Shown one piece after another: positions 32,450 through 41,612 of a DNA stretch of 43,265 nt. Within the stretch, counting starts at the first letter, position 1, and the number at the start of each line of letters is the position of its first letter. The notes under the pieces are model-generated. The model was given only the letters and a program-made list of their open reading frames with translations, did no database searches and had not been told where the DNA came from. Origin of the DNA: an uncultured Bacilli bacterium (GTDB lineage Bacteria > Bacillota_I > Bacilli_A > RF39 > UBA660); NCBI GenBank assembly GCA_910586865.1, contig CAJUIY010000010.1, forward strand, positions 1-43,265, in the 5' to 3' direction. A program made the position numbers and the translations under genes.

Positions 32450-34043
32450 AGATGGTTGGATATACTCCTGGTCCTATTGGTAGTCCTAAAATATACCATC
32501 CGATAATGATTAATATCCATGTCAGTGAAATAATAGCAAAATAGGGAGTTACTATTTTAATAGAACGTGAAATCGTAACGGGAGTGGATTTATCAAAATT
32601 ATAAATATTTAAATATCCTAAATAAATAACAAAGCATGCTAGTAATGGTGTAATACCATTGGTCATAGAATCTCCTGCTCTCATCACAATTTGAGCAAAT
32701 TGTGGAGAAATATTAGACTGCATAAACATAGGTACAACGACGGGAGAAAAAATCAACCACTTTGCACCTGGTGTTGTGACAAAAAGATTTCCGATTGATA
32801 TTAATATTAGTGTAAGTATAATTAATGGAATACCGCTAAAGTTCAAGTACTCTATTAAGTTAGCTAACCATGCTACCATAATAGTTCCGATATTTGTTCT
32901 TTTAAATATTGCAATAAACTGTGATACCACAAAGATTAAAATAATGATACTACCTGCCTTTTTCATATATTCTCCAGCTTTATCAAATAATTCTTTATCA
33001 TTATTTATGGTTTTAGCACCAATACCATAGAATAATCCCATAAATAGGAATAGTAATGAAATCATATAAGAAAAACCATCTTGGAAATAAGAATTATCAC
33101 CAAATACTTGATTTAGATAGGTCTTTTCTTTCATATCCAAAAGCATTCCTGAATTAGGTAAATTTGGAATTACCATATAGATAAAGATAACAATACCGAT
33201 AATACCTGCAATGAGAGCAAAGCGTAAGCCTCTTTTTTCCTTTTTTTCTCTTTCTATTTTATGCTGTTCCTCTTCCTCTAAATCAATAATTCTAAGTTCT
33301 TCGGTTTTTGAAATTCCACTTGGAACTTTATATTTTCCCAATTTAGGACTTATTATTTTTTCAATAATAATCGTTCCTACTATAGATAATATAATAGAAG
33401 CTACTATAATAAATATTAGGTTACTAGTAAGGCTAATGTGCATTGTTTTATCAATTAAGGATGCCGCATTCTTAGTATAATCCATAAGAGATACTTCCAT
33501 AGAGCCTACGAAGATTGAAACACCATAACCAAAAGCTACCCCACAAAATGCAGTTACAATTCCTGTTAAAGGATTTTTACCATTCGTTTCATAAACCATC
33601 GCAATTAATGGAATTAGAATAGCATAACCAATCTCATTAATAAGCGAAGAAACAGTAGCAACAAATAAAATTATAAAAGTTAATTGTGTTTGAGAGATTT
33701 TTCTAATATATCTTTTCGAAAATACTTCTATAAATCCTGTAGCTTCTGCTATACATAGCCCTATTAGTGCTACTAATAAAGATGCTAATGGAGCAAAACT
33801 AATAAAATTCGTAGTGGCATTACTAATAATAAATTTCATCCCATCAAAACTTAGCATATTTTCAACAGAAACAATTGTTGTTTCTAAATCTTTCGTCGTT
33901 CTGTTAATGGTATTATAAGTTGCTTGCATTTCTAATTTAGACAAAACCCCACTAAGAATTACTACTATTAAACTTAATATTAAAAATATAGTAATAGGAT
34001 GAAAATAAAATTTCTTAAGTCTTAACTTTTTCTTTCCTTTCAT
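32448..34043 (-). CDS. AbgT-family transporter
   Basis: 531 residues, about 11 membrane helices, with a charged cytoplasmic loop around 260-300. AbgT proteins import p-aminobenzoyl-glutamate or export antimetabolites such as sulfonamides. Family-like blocks are FISFAPLASLLVALIG, TAFCGVAFGYGVSIFVGSME, and VTTPGAKWLIFSPVVVPMFMQ followed by MRAGDSMTNGITPL. The true substrate may be a peptide or folate breakdown product. Start follows GGAAGGATAGTAT, 12 nt after the DUF951 stop, so it is probably cotranscribed with parB-mscS-DUF951. It is not part of the usual Bacilli order at this place. Confidence 0.85.
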   Translation of the reverse strand: MKGKKKLRLKKFYFHPITIFLILSLIVVILSGVLSKLEMQATYNTINRTTKDLETTIVSVENMLSFDGMKFIISNATTNFISFAPLASLLVALIGLCIAEATGFIEVFSKRYIRKISQTQLTFIILFVATVSSLINEIGYAILIPLIAMVYETNGKNPLTGIVTAFCGVAFGYGVSIFVGSMEVSLMDYTKNAASLIDKTMHISLTSNLIFIIVASIILSIVGTIIIEKIISPKLGKYKVPSGISKTEELRIIDLEEEEQHKIEREKKEKRGLRFALIAGIIGIVIFIYMVIPNLPNSGMLLDMKEKTYLNQVFGDNSYFQDGFSYMISLLFLFMGLFYGIGAKTINNDKELFDKAGEYMKKAGSIIILIFVVSQFIAIFKRTNIGTIMVAWLANLIEYLNFSGIPLIILTLILISIGNLFVTTPGAKWLIFSPVVVPMFMQSNISPQFAQIVMRAGDSMTNGITPLLACFVIYLGYLNIYNFDKSTPVTISRSIKIVTPYFAIISLTWILIIIGWYILGLPIGPGVYPTI

Positions 34044-34055
34044 ATACTATCCTTC

Positions 34056-34241
34056 CTATGAAATCACTTTCTTTAATTTTTTATTAAATTCAATTCTTGG
34101 TATAAAGATACAGCGATTACATTTTACACATTTTATCTTAATATCTGCTCCCACTCTTACAATTTCCCATTCATTACTTCCACATGGATGGGACTTTTTC
34201 ATTACTACATGAGACCCAATATGATATTCTTTATTTTCCAT
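34056..34241 (-). CDS. DUF951 small protein (YyzM-like)
   Basis: 61 residues. Family signature KKSHPCGSNEWEIVRVGADIKIKC, then a CVKCNRC motif and a basic tail. The Cys and CxxC residues suggest a zinc site; function unknown. In Bacilli it lies between mscS/parB and ychF. The frame opens 7 codons earlier at a TTG; the ATG at 34241 follows GAGGTGCATC. It overlaps the mscS end by 11 nt, so the two are coupled. Confidence 0.88.
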   Translation of the reverse strand: MENKEYHIGSHVVMKKSHPCGSNEWEIVRVGADIKIKCVKCNRCIFIPRIEFNKKLKKVIS

Positions 34242-35043
34242 GATGCACCTCAATTTGATCAAAAGGTATCTTTATCTTTTCTTTATCAAAAGCTTGTTTT
34301 ATTTCTTTTCTTAATATTCTCTGTACATTATTATATTCATTTGGTTTCGTTTCTAATGATACTCTATATATGACAGATGAACTATCTAAACTATTAATTC
34401 CTAAAACATTAATTTCTCCTATTGTCTTTGGAATCTTTCCTTTTAATTTTTCAGATAATTGATTTAACACTTTCTCTACTTTATCTAAGTTTTCATCATA
34501 ATCAACTGAAATATCAACAATGGCTAAATTATTATATAAATTATAGTTTATTACTTGTGTAATGGTATGATTTGCGATAATTAGAGTTTTCCCAGTAAAA
34601 TTTTTTATTCTGGTACTTCTCAATCCTAAAGCAACCACTTCTCCTTTAAATCCATTAATTTCTACTGTATCACCTATTTCATATTGATCCTCTATAATAA
34701 TAGAAAGTCCCGCAATAAAGTCTTTTGCTAAATCTTGGAAAGCCAATCCTACAAGTGCTGCAGTAATTCCTAAACCAGCAACAATAGAAGAAACATTAAT
34801 TCCAAAATTAGAAAGGATTAGGATAAAGACAATAATGATAATAACATATTTACTAATATTAATTAATAAACTGGATATTGTATTCATTCTTTTTTTGTGA
34901 TGATTTTTCTTTAAATTACTCTTTTTTACTGCTCTTTTGATTAGTACACGAATTACTTCATAAACTAAAACTCCAATTAATATATAAATAATAGGAGTTA
35001 CTATCTTTGTTATTTGCAACGTGTAATCTTGATTAAAACTCAT
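34231..35043 (-). CDS. mscS: Small-conductance mechanosensitive channel (MscS family)
   Basis: Heptameric channel that opens under membrane tension to release solutes. 270 residues: three membrane helices, the pore helix GLGITAALVGLAFQDLAKDF with the Ala/Gly pattern, then the beta domain DTVEINGFKGEVVALGLRSTRIKNF and a cytoplasmic alpha/beta domain. Start follows AAGGAAGTGTTGTA, 21 nt after parB. YkuT/YyaE-like position beside parB. Confidence 0.92.
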   Translation of the reverse strand: MSFNQDYTLQITKIVTPIIYILIGVLVYEVIRVLIKRAVKKSNLKKNHHKKRMNTISSLLINISKYVIIIIVFILILSNFGINVSSIVAGLGITAALVGLAFQDLAKDFIAGLSIIIEDQYEIGDTVEINGFKGEVVALGLRSTRIKNFTGKTLIIANHTITQVINYNLYNNLAIVDISVDYDENLDKVEKVLNQLSEKLKGKIPKTIGEINVLGINSLDSSSVIYRVSLETKPNEYNNVQRILRKEIKQAFDKEKIKIPFDQIEVHHGK

Positions 35044-35064
35044 TACAACACTTCCTTAACCACT

Positions 35065-35970
35065 TTACTTATCTAAATTCATTATTTCTAATAATCGATT
35101 TAAATCATTAGCATTTGTAAAGTTTATTTCAATCTTATTGGATTTTAATTTTACTTTAGTTCCTAACTTCTCACTAAGAGACTCTTCTAAATAAGAATAT
35201 TCATTTGGCACTTCTTTATGCGTTCTTACTACTTTATTCTTCCTTTTATATTCATCATTATCAGAAGTTAGTTCTTCTAGTCCCCTAACACTTAATCCAT
35301 CATGAATTATCATATCCGTTAATTCATTAATTTGATTTTCATCTTTTAATTTTGATAAGACTCTAGCATGTCCCATGGAAATTTCTTTTTTATTTATCAA
35401 ATCTTGGGTTAATGTTGGTAGAGAAAGTAATCCTATCATATTAGTGATATGACTTCTACTTTTTCCTATTTTTTCAGATAACTGTTCTTGTGTTATATTC
35501 AAAGTATTTAGTAGATTTTGATAAGCATTTGCCTCTTCAATGGCACTAAGATTCTCTCTTTGTAAATTTTCTAAGAGAGCAATTTCCATCATATCATTAT
35601 CACTAAAGTCTTTAATAATAGCGGGTATTTCTGAAAGTCCTGCAATGGTAGAAGCTTTTACACGTCTTTCGCCTGCAATAATTTCATATCCTTTGATACT
35701 TTTTTTCGCTATAATTGGTTGAAATACGCCATGTTCTTTGATAGAAGTCGCTAGTTCTTCTAATTTTTTAGTATCAAAGATCTTTCTTGGTTGATATGGA
35801 TTCGATCTTAACTCACTAATTGGAATTTTTACAATTTCCTCTTTTGGTGTTTCTGTGATAATTTTTTCCTCAATTTTATTATAATCCATTGGTTCATTAT
35901 TAAATAATTCTTCTAATCCTCTACCTAATGCCCTTCTTTTTATATTATTGTTGTTGCTGTTGTTGTCCAT
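35065..35970 (-). CDS. parB: Chromosome-partitioning protein ParB (Spo0J)
   Basis: CTP-dependent clamp that loads at parS and spreads, guiding origin segregation with ParA. About 301 residues: N-terminal CTPase domain with NPYQPRK, FQPIIAK and the CTP motif IIAGERRVKAS; ENLQRENLSAIEEA; a helix-turn-helix EQLSEKIGKSRSHITNM; and a short C-terminal dimerisation domain. The N-terminus is Asn-rich (NNSNNNN) because it shares DNA with the ParA poly-Gln end; the genes overlap by 26 nt. Start choice between ATG 35970 and TTG 35979 is not certain. Confidence 0.94.
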   Translation of the reverse strand: MDNNSNNNNIKRRALGRGLEELFNNEPMDYNKIEEKIITETPKEEIVKIPISELRSNPYQPRKIFDTKKLEELATSIKEHGVFQPIIAKKSIKGYEIIAGERRVKASTIAGLSEIPAIIKDFSDNDMMEIALLENLQRENLSAIEEANAYQNLLNTLNITQEQLSEKIGKSRSHITNMIGLLSLPTLTQDLINKKEISMGHARVLSKLKDENQINELTDMIIHDGLSVRGLEELTSDNDEYKRKNKVVRTHKEVPNEYSYLEESLSEKLGTKVKLKSNKIEINFTNANDLNRLLEIMNLDK

Positions 35971-36745
35971 TTCTCTCAATCACTTCCTTTGCTAAATTAA
36001 TATAAGCTTCCGAACCCCTACTTTTCGGATCATATGCAATGATTGGTTCTCCATGAGATGGAGCTTCTGTCAATCTGATTAATCTTGGAATAATGGTATT
36101 ATATACTCTCTCTTTAAAGAATTTCCGAATATCTTCCACTACTTCAAATCCTAAATTCGTTCTAGAATCTAACATTGTTAATAGAACTCCTTCAATATCT
36201 AATTCTGGATTTAAAGACTTTTGGGCTAACATAATGGTATTTAATAATTGCATAATTCCCTCTAATGCAAAAAATTCACATTGAACAGGAATAATAACGG
36301 AATTGGAAGCTGTTAAAGCATTCGTTGTAATAATACCTAAAGATGGAGGACAATCAATAATAACATAATCAAATCGATCTTTTACTGGTTCTAGATAATG
36401 TTTTAATTGCTCTCCCTTTGAAAATCCTGGCTCACTTTTACTTTTTTCAATTAACTCAATATCTAAACCTGCTAAATTAATAGTAGCAGGTAGAACATAT
36501 AAATTTTTATACTTCGTCTTAATCATAGCTTCTTCTATTTTACAATTTTCGATTAAGACATCATAAATACTTTTTTCAATATCCCCTTTATTAATACCTA
36601 CACCCGTAGTTGTATTTCCCTGTGGATCTAAATCAATCAATAATACTTTTTTATTTAATACTGCTAGTGATGCAGAAAGATTAATACTTGTTGTTGTCTT
36701 ACCAACTCCACCTTTTTGATTCACTAAAGAAATTATCTTTCCCAT
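35945..36745 (-). CDS. parA: Chromosome-partitioning ATPase ParA (Soj)
   Basis: Deviant Walker ATPase that segregates origins with ParB and regulates DnaA in Bacillus. 266 residues: deviant Walker A KGGVGKTTT near residue 12, DLDPQGNTTTG, VIIDCPPSLG and the C-terminal AYINLAKEVIERNG. It ends in six Gln codons (a CAA/CAG repeat) not usual for Soj. The frame opens 13 codons upstream, but the ATG at 36745 follows AAAGGTGATAAA and gives MGKIISLVNQKGG. Confidence 0.95.
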   Translation of the reverse strand: MGKIISLVNQKGGVGKTTTSINLSASLAVLNKKVLLIDLDPQGNTTTGVGINKGDIEKSIYDVLIENCKIEEAMIKTKYKNLYVLPATINLAGLDIELIEKSKSEPGFSKGEQLKHYLEPVKDRFDYVIIDCPPSLGIITTNALTASNSVIIPVQCEFFALEGIMQLLNTIMLAQKSLNPELDIEGVLLTMLDSRTNLGFEVVEDIRKFFKERVYNTIIPRLIRLTEAPSHGEPIIAYDPKSRGSEAYINLAKEVIERNGQQQQQQ

Positions 36746-36774
36746 TTTATCACCTTTCTTCTTTTCCTTATTAT

Positions 36775-36783
36775 ATTGTATCA
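36775..36783 (-). promoter_or_regulatory. Extended -10 promoter of parA-parB
   Basis: Minus strand TGATACAAT (36783-36775); TTTAAA lies 16 nt upstream as a possible -35. It is immediately downstream of the noc terminator. Confidence 0.55.
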
Positions 36784-36813
36784 AAGATTGGAGTGTTTTA
36801 AAATGCTTTTATG

Positions 36814-36839
36814 AAAAAAAGTAGATTTTTGTCTACCTT
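36814..36839 (-). terminator. Terminator between noc and parA
   Basis: Minus strand AAGGTAGA (36839-36832), 6-nt loop, TCTACTTT (36825-36818, one G-U), then a T-run. Confidence 0.78.
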
Positions 36840-36846
36840 TGAATTT

Positions 36847-38247
36847 TTATTTCTCGATTTTGATAATCACTTGATAAGATTTATCTAAACTCATTTCATC
36901 ATAATCTACTTTTAAGCCAAGTGATTCCACTTCCTTGATACAAGCTCTTATTTTATCGATAGCTTGATTAATATCGCTTTTACTATTCATGATAATAGCC
37001 GCCCCATCTTGAGTGTCACTATTCAGATTTACATTTTCTACGTTTTCAATTTCTACTTCATTTGGTAAATCAATTGGTATTAAATCAGGTTCTTGGAAAT
37101 AGTCTTCATTATCATCCTGTTCTTCTTTTTCACTCTCTTTTAAAGCCTCTTTCGCAGGAGAAAAGAATTGAAAATCATCACCACCATCACTTGACGTGTC
37201 ATCGGTAGGAATTGGATCTGCGATATTTAGTAGACTATCTAAATTAGGCCCTGATGAATTAACATTCGCTATTGGACTATTAATATCGGTTGCATTTTCT
37301 TTCATTGCCTCTAAATTTAAAGGCTGTGTATTTTGGAAAAATAGTCCTCTACTTTCCCTTTCACTGTTATCTACTTCATCTGGAGTTTCTTTTTTGATGT
37401 CCCCAAAATTAATGAATTTATTTGGTTTTTCTTCTTCTTTTGAAGTTATATTTAATTGATTTGGATTTGTTATATTAGTGGGAATAGAAGTTAAGATTGG
37501 AGTACTTGTATCATTTACTTCACCATTTAAGTTTGGCATTAAAGGATTATCTGGTATAAAACTTAGTTCAGAAGGAATATCATTATTCATATTTATCTCT
37601 AGTACCTCCCCTTGTTCTTTCTTCTCATTTGTAGAATCATTACTTGCTATTTTTCCTTTTATTTCATCTTCTACTTGTCTTACTGTCATTTTATTTTCAA
37701 TGATTTTTTTTAGCATCTCTTTTTGCTTTTCTGCACCTTCTAAATTTAATAAACTTCTTGCGTGGCGTTCTGATATTTTTTCTTTTAATAGTGCTTCTTG
37801 TATTTCATCTGGTAGTGCTAATAAACGTAATTTATTGGCAACAGCAGATTGACTTTTTCCCATTGTTTTCGCAAGTTCATCTTGTGTCATTTGATCTAAT
37901 TCTAGAATTTTTTGATATGTTTTTGCCTCTTCTACAGGGTTTAAATTTCTACGTTGTAGATTTTCTAATAGTGCAACTTTTGAGGTTTCTTTATCATCTA
38001 AATCTCTAACTATCGCAGGAATTTTTGTCAATCCAGCTAAAGCAGAAGCCTTATATCTTCTTTCTCCTGCAATAATTTCATATTTATCCTCTACTTTTCT
38101 AACAATAATAGGTTGTATAACACCATGTTCTTTTATAGAAACTGCTAATTCTTTCAATGGTTTTTCATCAAATACCTCTCTTGGTTGAAACCGATTTGGA
38201 ATAATATCATCCAAATATAAATATACTACTTCCTCTTCACGTTGCAT
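36847..38247 (-). CDS. noc: ParB-family protein in the noc position with a long acidic linker
   Basis: 466 residues, against about 280 for B. subtilis Noc. The N-terminal CTPase/DNA-binding part (1-about 205) is normal: RFQPREVF, IIAGERRYKAS, LLENLQRRNLNPVEEAKTYQ, and the helix-turn-helix DELAKTMGKSQSAVANKL. The C-terminal dimerisation segment (about 424-466, AIDKIRACIKEVESLG) is Noc-like. Between them lies a linker of about 218 residues rich in Asn, Asp, Glu, Ser and Pro with no visible domain. The N-terminal amphipathic membrane-targeting helix of Bacillus Noc is not seen; the protein starts MQREEEVVYL. Noc blocks division over the nucleoid; that role is inferred from position between rsmG and parA. 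Start follows GTGAGGTAGATAAT. Confidence 0.82.
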   Translation of the reverse strand: MQREEEVVYLYLDDIIPNRFQPREVFDEKPLKELAVSIKEHGVIQPIIVRKVEDKYEIIAGERRYKASALAGLTKIPAIVRDLDDKETSKVALLENLQRRNLNPVEEAKTYQKILELDQMTQDELAKTMGKSQSAVANKLRLLALPDEIQEALLKEKISERHARSLLNLEGAEKQKEMLKKIIENKMTVRQVEDEIKGKIASNDSTNEKKEQGEVLEINMNNDIPSELSFIPDNPLMPNLNGEVNDTSTPILTSIPTNITNPNQLNITSKEEEKPNKFINFGDIKKETPDEVDNSERESRGLFFQNTQPLNLEAMKENATDINSPIANVNSSGPNLDSLLNIADPIPTDDTSSDGGDDFQFFSPAKEALKESEKEEQDDNEDYFQEPDLIPIDLPNEVEIENVENVNLNSDTQDGAAIIMNSKSDINQAIDKIRACIKEVESLGLKVDYDEMSLDKSYQVIIKIEK

Positions 38248-38299
38248 ATTATCTACCTCACTTTTTATTCTTTCTTTTATGTCTATTCTTCTAATCTAC

Positions 38300-38327
38300 A
38301 TTATACCATCTTTGAGATTTTTTTCAA
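38300..38327 (-). promoter_or_regulatory. sigma-A promoter of noc
   Basis: Minus strand TTGAAA (38327-38322), 16 nt, TATAAT (38305-38300), with extended -10 TGGTATAAT. About 53 nt upstream of the start codon. Confidence 0.78.
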
Positions 38328-38392
38328 GTGCCTAAAAAAAGGAATGAAATCTAATTTATAACTTGATTTATATCATAAAAGAAGAAAGAAGT

Positions 38393-39037
38393 CTATGATT
38401 GATTATCTTTCTTTATTATTACTAAACTTCGATTACTATTTTCTTTTGGTAATAAGAACTTATTTATCTTATCAATCTTTACATGATACTTCTTTAATAT
38501 TTTATCTATATACTCTAATTCACTATCAATATTTGCTTTCATAGCAATCAGTTTTCCCTCATTATTTACCAAATGCATACACCAGGGAATTAATTTTTCT
38601 AAAGAAGCAACGGCACGAGAAGTTACCACATCAAATTGCCCCTTATAGTCTTCGCTCCTGGTATGAACTGCTTCTATATTATTTAATTCTAATTTCTTTA
38701 TGGTATCATTTAGATACTTTACTCTTTTTAATAAGGAATCCACTAAAGTAATTTTTAAATTTGGGTATACTATTTTCAAAACAATACCTGGGAAACCTGC
38801 TCCCGTTCCTACATCACATAAACTTTCTATGTGATTTAAATCTACTTCTTTTACAATGGTCAAACTATCATAAAAATGTTTTAAATAAAATTCTTCTTTT
38901 TCTGTAATTCTTGTTAAATTTATTTTAGTATTTTCTTCGATAACTATTTCATAAAACTTTTCTAGTTGTTCTTTTTGTTTGCTATTTAACTGTATTCCTA
39001 ACTTTTCTACTTCCTGATAAAATTCTTCCTTATTCAT
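38393..39037 (-). CDS. rsmG: 16S rRNA (guanine527-N7)-methyltransferase
   Basis: Methylates G527 in the 530 loop of 16S rRNA. 214 residues. SAM motif DVGTGAGFPGIVLKIV near residue 73, VDSLLKRVKYLN, and VTSRAVASLEKLIPW are diagnostic. Start follows AGAGGAAAGAGTC inside the mnmG end, with an 8-nt overlap. Conserved mnmG-rsmG-noc order. Confidence 0.96.
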   Translation of the reverse strand: MNKEEFYQEVEKLGIQLNSKQKEQLEKFYEIVIEENTKINLTRITEKEEFYLKHFYDSLTIVKEVDLNHIESLCDVGTGAGFPGIVLKIVYPNLKITLVDSLLKRVKYLNDTIKKLELNNIEAVHTRSEDYKGQFDVVTSRAVASLEKLIPWCMHLVNNEGKLIAMKANIDSELEYIDKILKKYHVKIDKINKFLLPKENSNRSLVIIKKDNQS

Positions 39038-40910
39038 GACTCTTTCCTCTTTTTAAATACACCATTAATATTGAGATATCAGCAGGATTGACACCACTAA
39101 TTCTTAAGGCTTGACCAATAGAGGAAGGCCTAATTTCACTTAATTTCTGTTTAGCTTCACTCGCAATATTAGGAATTTTTTCATAATCTATATCATTTGG
39201 TATTAATTTATTCTCTAAGTCCAACATTTTTTCTGCTTCCTTATTTGCCTTTTTGATATATCCTTCATACTTTGTATTAATGGATACTTGTTCTAACACT
39301 GAAAAATCATAATCTAATTCTAAAAATTCTTTTAAATGGTCTATTGTTATTTCTGGTCTTTTCAATAAATCATATAGAAAAATACTATCTTTTAAAGGAC
39401 TGGTATTGATTTTTTCCAAATACTCATTGATTTCTTTTTTAGGAGTAATTTTTGTTGTTTTTAAAATAGTAAATACTTCTTCTATTTCTTCTTTTTTATG
39501 TAAGAATTTTGAATAAGTATTTTCATCAATTAATCCCACTTGGTATCCATAATCCCTAAGTCTCCTATCTGCATTATCATGACGTAATAAAAGGCGATAT
39601 TCAGCGCGAGAAGTTAAAAGTCTATATGGGTCTTTTACTCCTTTTGTTACTAAATCATCAATTAATACTCCTATATAAGATTCATTTCTTTTTAAAATTA
39701 GTGGTTCTTTTCCTTCTAACTTAAGAGTAGCATTAATTCCTGCGATTAAACCTTGTCCTGCTGCCTCTTCATAACCACTAGTACCATTGATTTGTCCTGC
39801 AGTAAATAATCCTTCTACTAACTTTGTCTCTAGACTTTGTTTTAATTGTTTAGAGTCAATAGCATCATACTCAATAGCGTAAGCATATTTTAATATTTTG
39901 GCATTTTCTAATCCTTTTAAACTATGCACCATTTCTTCTTGTACTTCTTTTGGCATACTAGTAGAAAAACCTTGGATATAAATAGTATTCCCATAATTAA
40001 TATCTTCTTCTATATTACTTTCTGGTTCTAAAAATAATTGATGTCTTTCTTTATCACTGAATCGTACTACCTTATCTTCTATTGATGGGCAATATCTAGG
40101 TCCTACCCCTTCTACATAACCACCATACATACTGGATTCTTTTAAATGTTCCTTTATAATACGATGGGTTTTATCATTCGTATAAGTTAAATGACAAGGT
40201 GTTTGATTTTGATAATCATAATAAATCTTATTTTCAAAAGAAAAAGTTAATTCCCTATTATCACCTGATTCTAAACTTGTTTTTTCATAATCAATGCTAT
40301 TTTTATCAATTCTTGGAGGTGTTCCCGTTTTTAAACGTAAGATATGAAAACCTAACTTTGCTAAATCATCTGATAAGAACTTCGATTCTCTTTCTCCATG
40401 AGGCCCTCCTGGAGTTTTCTTAGATCCTACTAAAATACGACCCTTTAAATAAGTGCCTGTTGTTAAGATAACAATATCAGACTGGATAGTTTGATTATCC
40501 TCTAGAATAATTCCTTGTATCTTATTATTATCTACTATTAAGTGTTCCACTAAAGATTCTTTAATCTCTAAATTTTCTTGATTTCTTAATGTCTTTAACA
40601 TTTCTTTTGGATAAACATTTTTATCTTCTTGTGCACGTAATGCCCATACAGCGGGTCCTTTCTTTGTATTTAACATTTTTACTTGGATAGCTGCCTTATC
40701 TGCATTTTTACCCATTTCGCCACCTAAAGCGTCAATTTCACGAACGACAACACCTTTCGCAGGACCTCCGATAGATGGATTACAAGGCATATCCGCTATA
40801 TTATTTATATTACCTGTTATTAATAAGGTAGAATGTCCTTTTCTTGCGGTAGCAAGTGCTGCTTCACACCCTGCATGACCACCACCTACTACAATTACTT
40901 CATACTTCAT
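39030..40910 (-). CDS. mnmG: tRNA uridine-5-carboxymethylaminomethyl modification enzyme MnmG
   Basis: FAD enzyme that with MnmE installs cmnm5 on U34 of certain tRNAs. 626 residues. FAD-binding GGGHAG at 9-14, CNPSIGGPAKG in the region of residue 50, and the C-terminal tRNA-binding domain with IRPSSIGQALRISGVNPADIS. The frame extends 19 codons upstream of ATG 40910, but MKYEVIVVGGG is the standard start and it follows GTGATAAAA. The start overlaps the preceding gene's end by 11 nt. Confidence 0.97.
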   Translation of the reverse strand: MKYEVIVVGGGHAGCEAALATARKGHSTLLITGNINNIADMPCNPSIGGPAKGVVVREIDALGGEMGKNADKAAIQVKMLNTKKGPAVWALRAQEDKNVYPKEMLKTLRNQENLEIKESLVEHLIVDNNKIQGIILEDNQTIQSDIVILTTGTYLKGRILVGSKKTPGGPHGERESKFLSDDLAKLGFHILRLKTGTPPRIDKNSIDYEKTSLESGDNRELTFSFENKIYYDYQNQTPCHLTYTNDKTHRIIKEHLKESSMYGGYVEGVGPRYCPSIEDKVVRFSDKERHQLFLEPESNIEEDINYGNTIYIQGFSTSMPKEVQEEMVHSLKGLENAKILKYAYAIEYDAIDSKQLKQSLETKLVEGLFTAGQINGTSGYEEAAGQGLIAGINATLKLEGKEPLILKRNESYIGVLIDDLVTKGVKDPYRLLTSRAEYRLLLRHDNADRRLRDYGYQVGLIDENTYSKFLHKKEEIEEVFTILKTTKITPKKEINEYLEKINTSPLKDSIFLYDLLKRPEITIDHLKEFLELDYDFSVLEQVSINTKYEGYIKKANKEAEKMLDLENKLIPNDIDYEKIPNIASEAKQKLSEIRPSSIGQALRISGVNPADISILMVYLKRGKSHE

Positions 40911-41574
40911 TTTTATCACTACTTTCTTTACAAATATCAATAAACTTATCAAATAGTTTCTGATCATTTACTACTTCTGGGTGCCATTGTACTCCTAGTA
41001 TCTTTTCTTTTTCAATTGCCTCAATCACACCATCACTACTAACGGCTATTACTTTAAAACCAAGAGCTACCTTTTTGATTGATTGGCTATGAAAAGAATT
41101 TACTTTCATATTTTTTTTGTGATAAACAGGATAAAGAATCGAATTTTCTTCGATTTCAATTTGATGTTTACTTCCATCTTTTAATTGATGACTTGGAATG
41201 GATTGATTTAATGTCCCACCAAATACAACATTTATTTCTTGGATTCCTGCACAAATTCCTAGTATCGGTTTCTTATTTTTTTCAAATAATTCAATTGCTT
41301 TTTTTACCATTGGAAACTCATCATATTGATATTTTTTTCCTTCTAGCACTTCTTCTTGATAATATTTCGGATGAACATCATTACAACTTCCTGTTACTAT
41401 CAATCCATCACACATTTCACATATTTCTTCTGAAAATTGTTCTGATACAATTGGTATCCATAAAATATTTAATTTTTCCAATATTTTTTGAAAATAACTA
41501 CTTAAATAATAATTTTTATCAAATGGTTTCTTATTTTTCTTACTTTCTATTCGTCCAATTACTGCTATTTTCAT
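40900..41574 (-). CDS. Class I glutamine amidotransferase-like hydrolase (PuuD type)
   Basis: 224 residues of the gamma-glutamyl-gamma-aminobutyrate hydrolase-like group. Catalytic triad visible: Cys108 in GICAGIQEIN, and H198 and E200 in GVQWHPEV; the N-terminal GLIVTGSCNDVHPKYY is typical. The nucleophile elbow reads GICAG rather than the more usual GICRG. It may free glutamate from gamma-glutamyl amides; the substrate is unknown. Start at ATG 41574 after AAAGGGAAAA; the frame opens 5 codons earlier. It ends in TGA inside the mnmG start. Insertion of this gene between mnmE and mnmG is unusual. Confidence 0.82.
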   Translation of the reverse strand: MKIAVIGRIESKKNKKPFDKNYYLSSYFQKILEKLNILWIPIVSEQFSEEICEMCDGLIVTGSCNDVHPKYYQEEVLEGKKYQYDEFPMVKKAIELFEKNKKPILGICAGIQEINVVFGGTLNQSIPSHQLKDGSKHQIEIEENSILYPVYHKKNMKVNSFHSQSIKKVALGFKVIAVSSDGVIEAIEKEKILGVQWHPEVVNDQKLFDKFIDICKESSDKNEV

Positions 41575-41612
41575 TTTTTCCCTTTCCATAATAAAACTTC
41601 TATTATTCTTTG

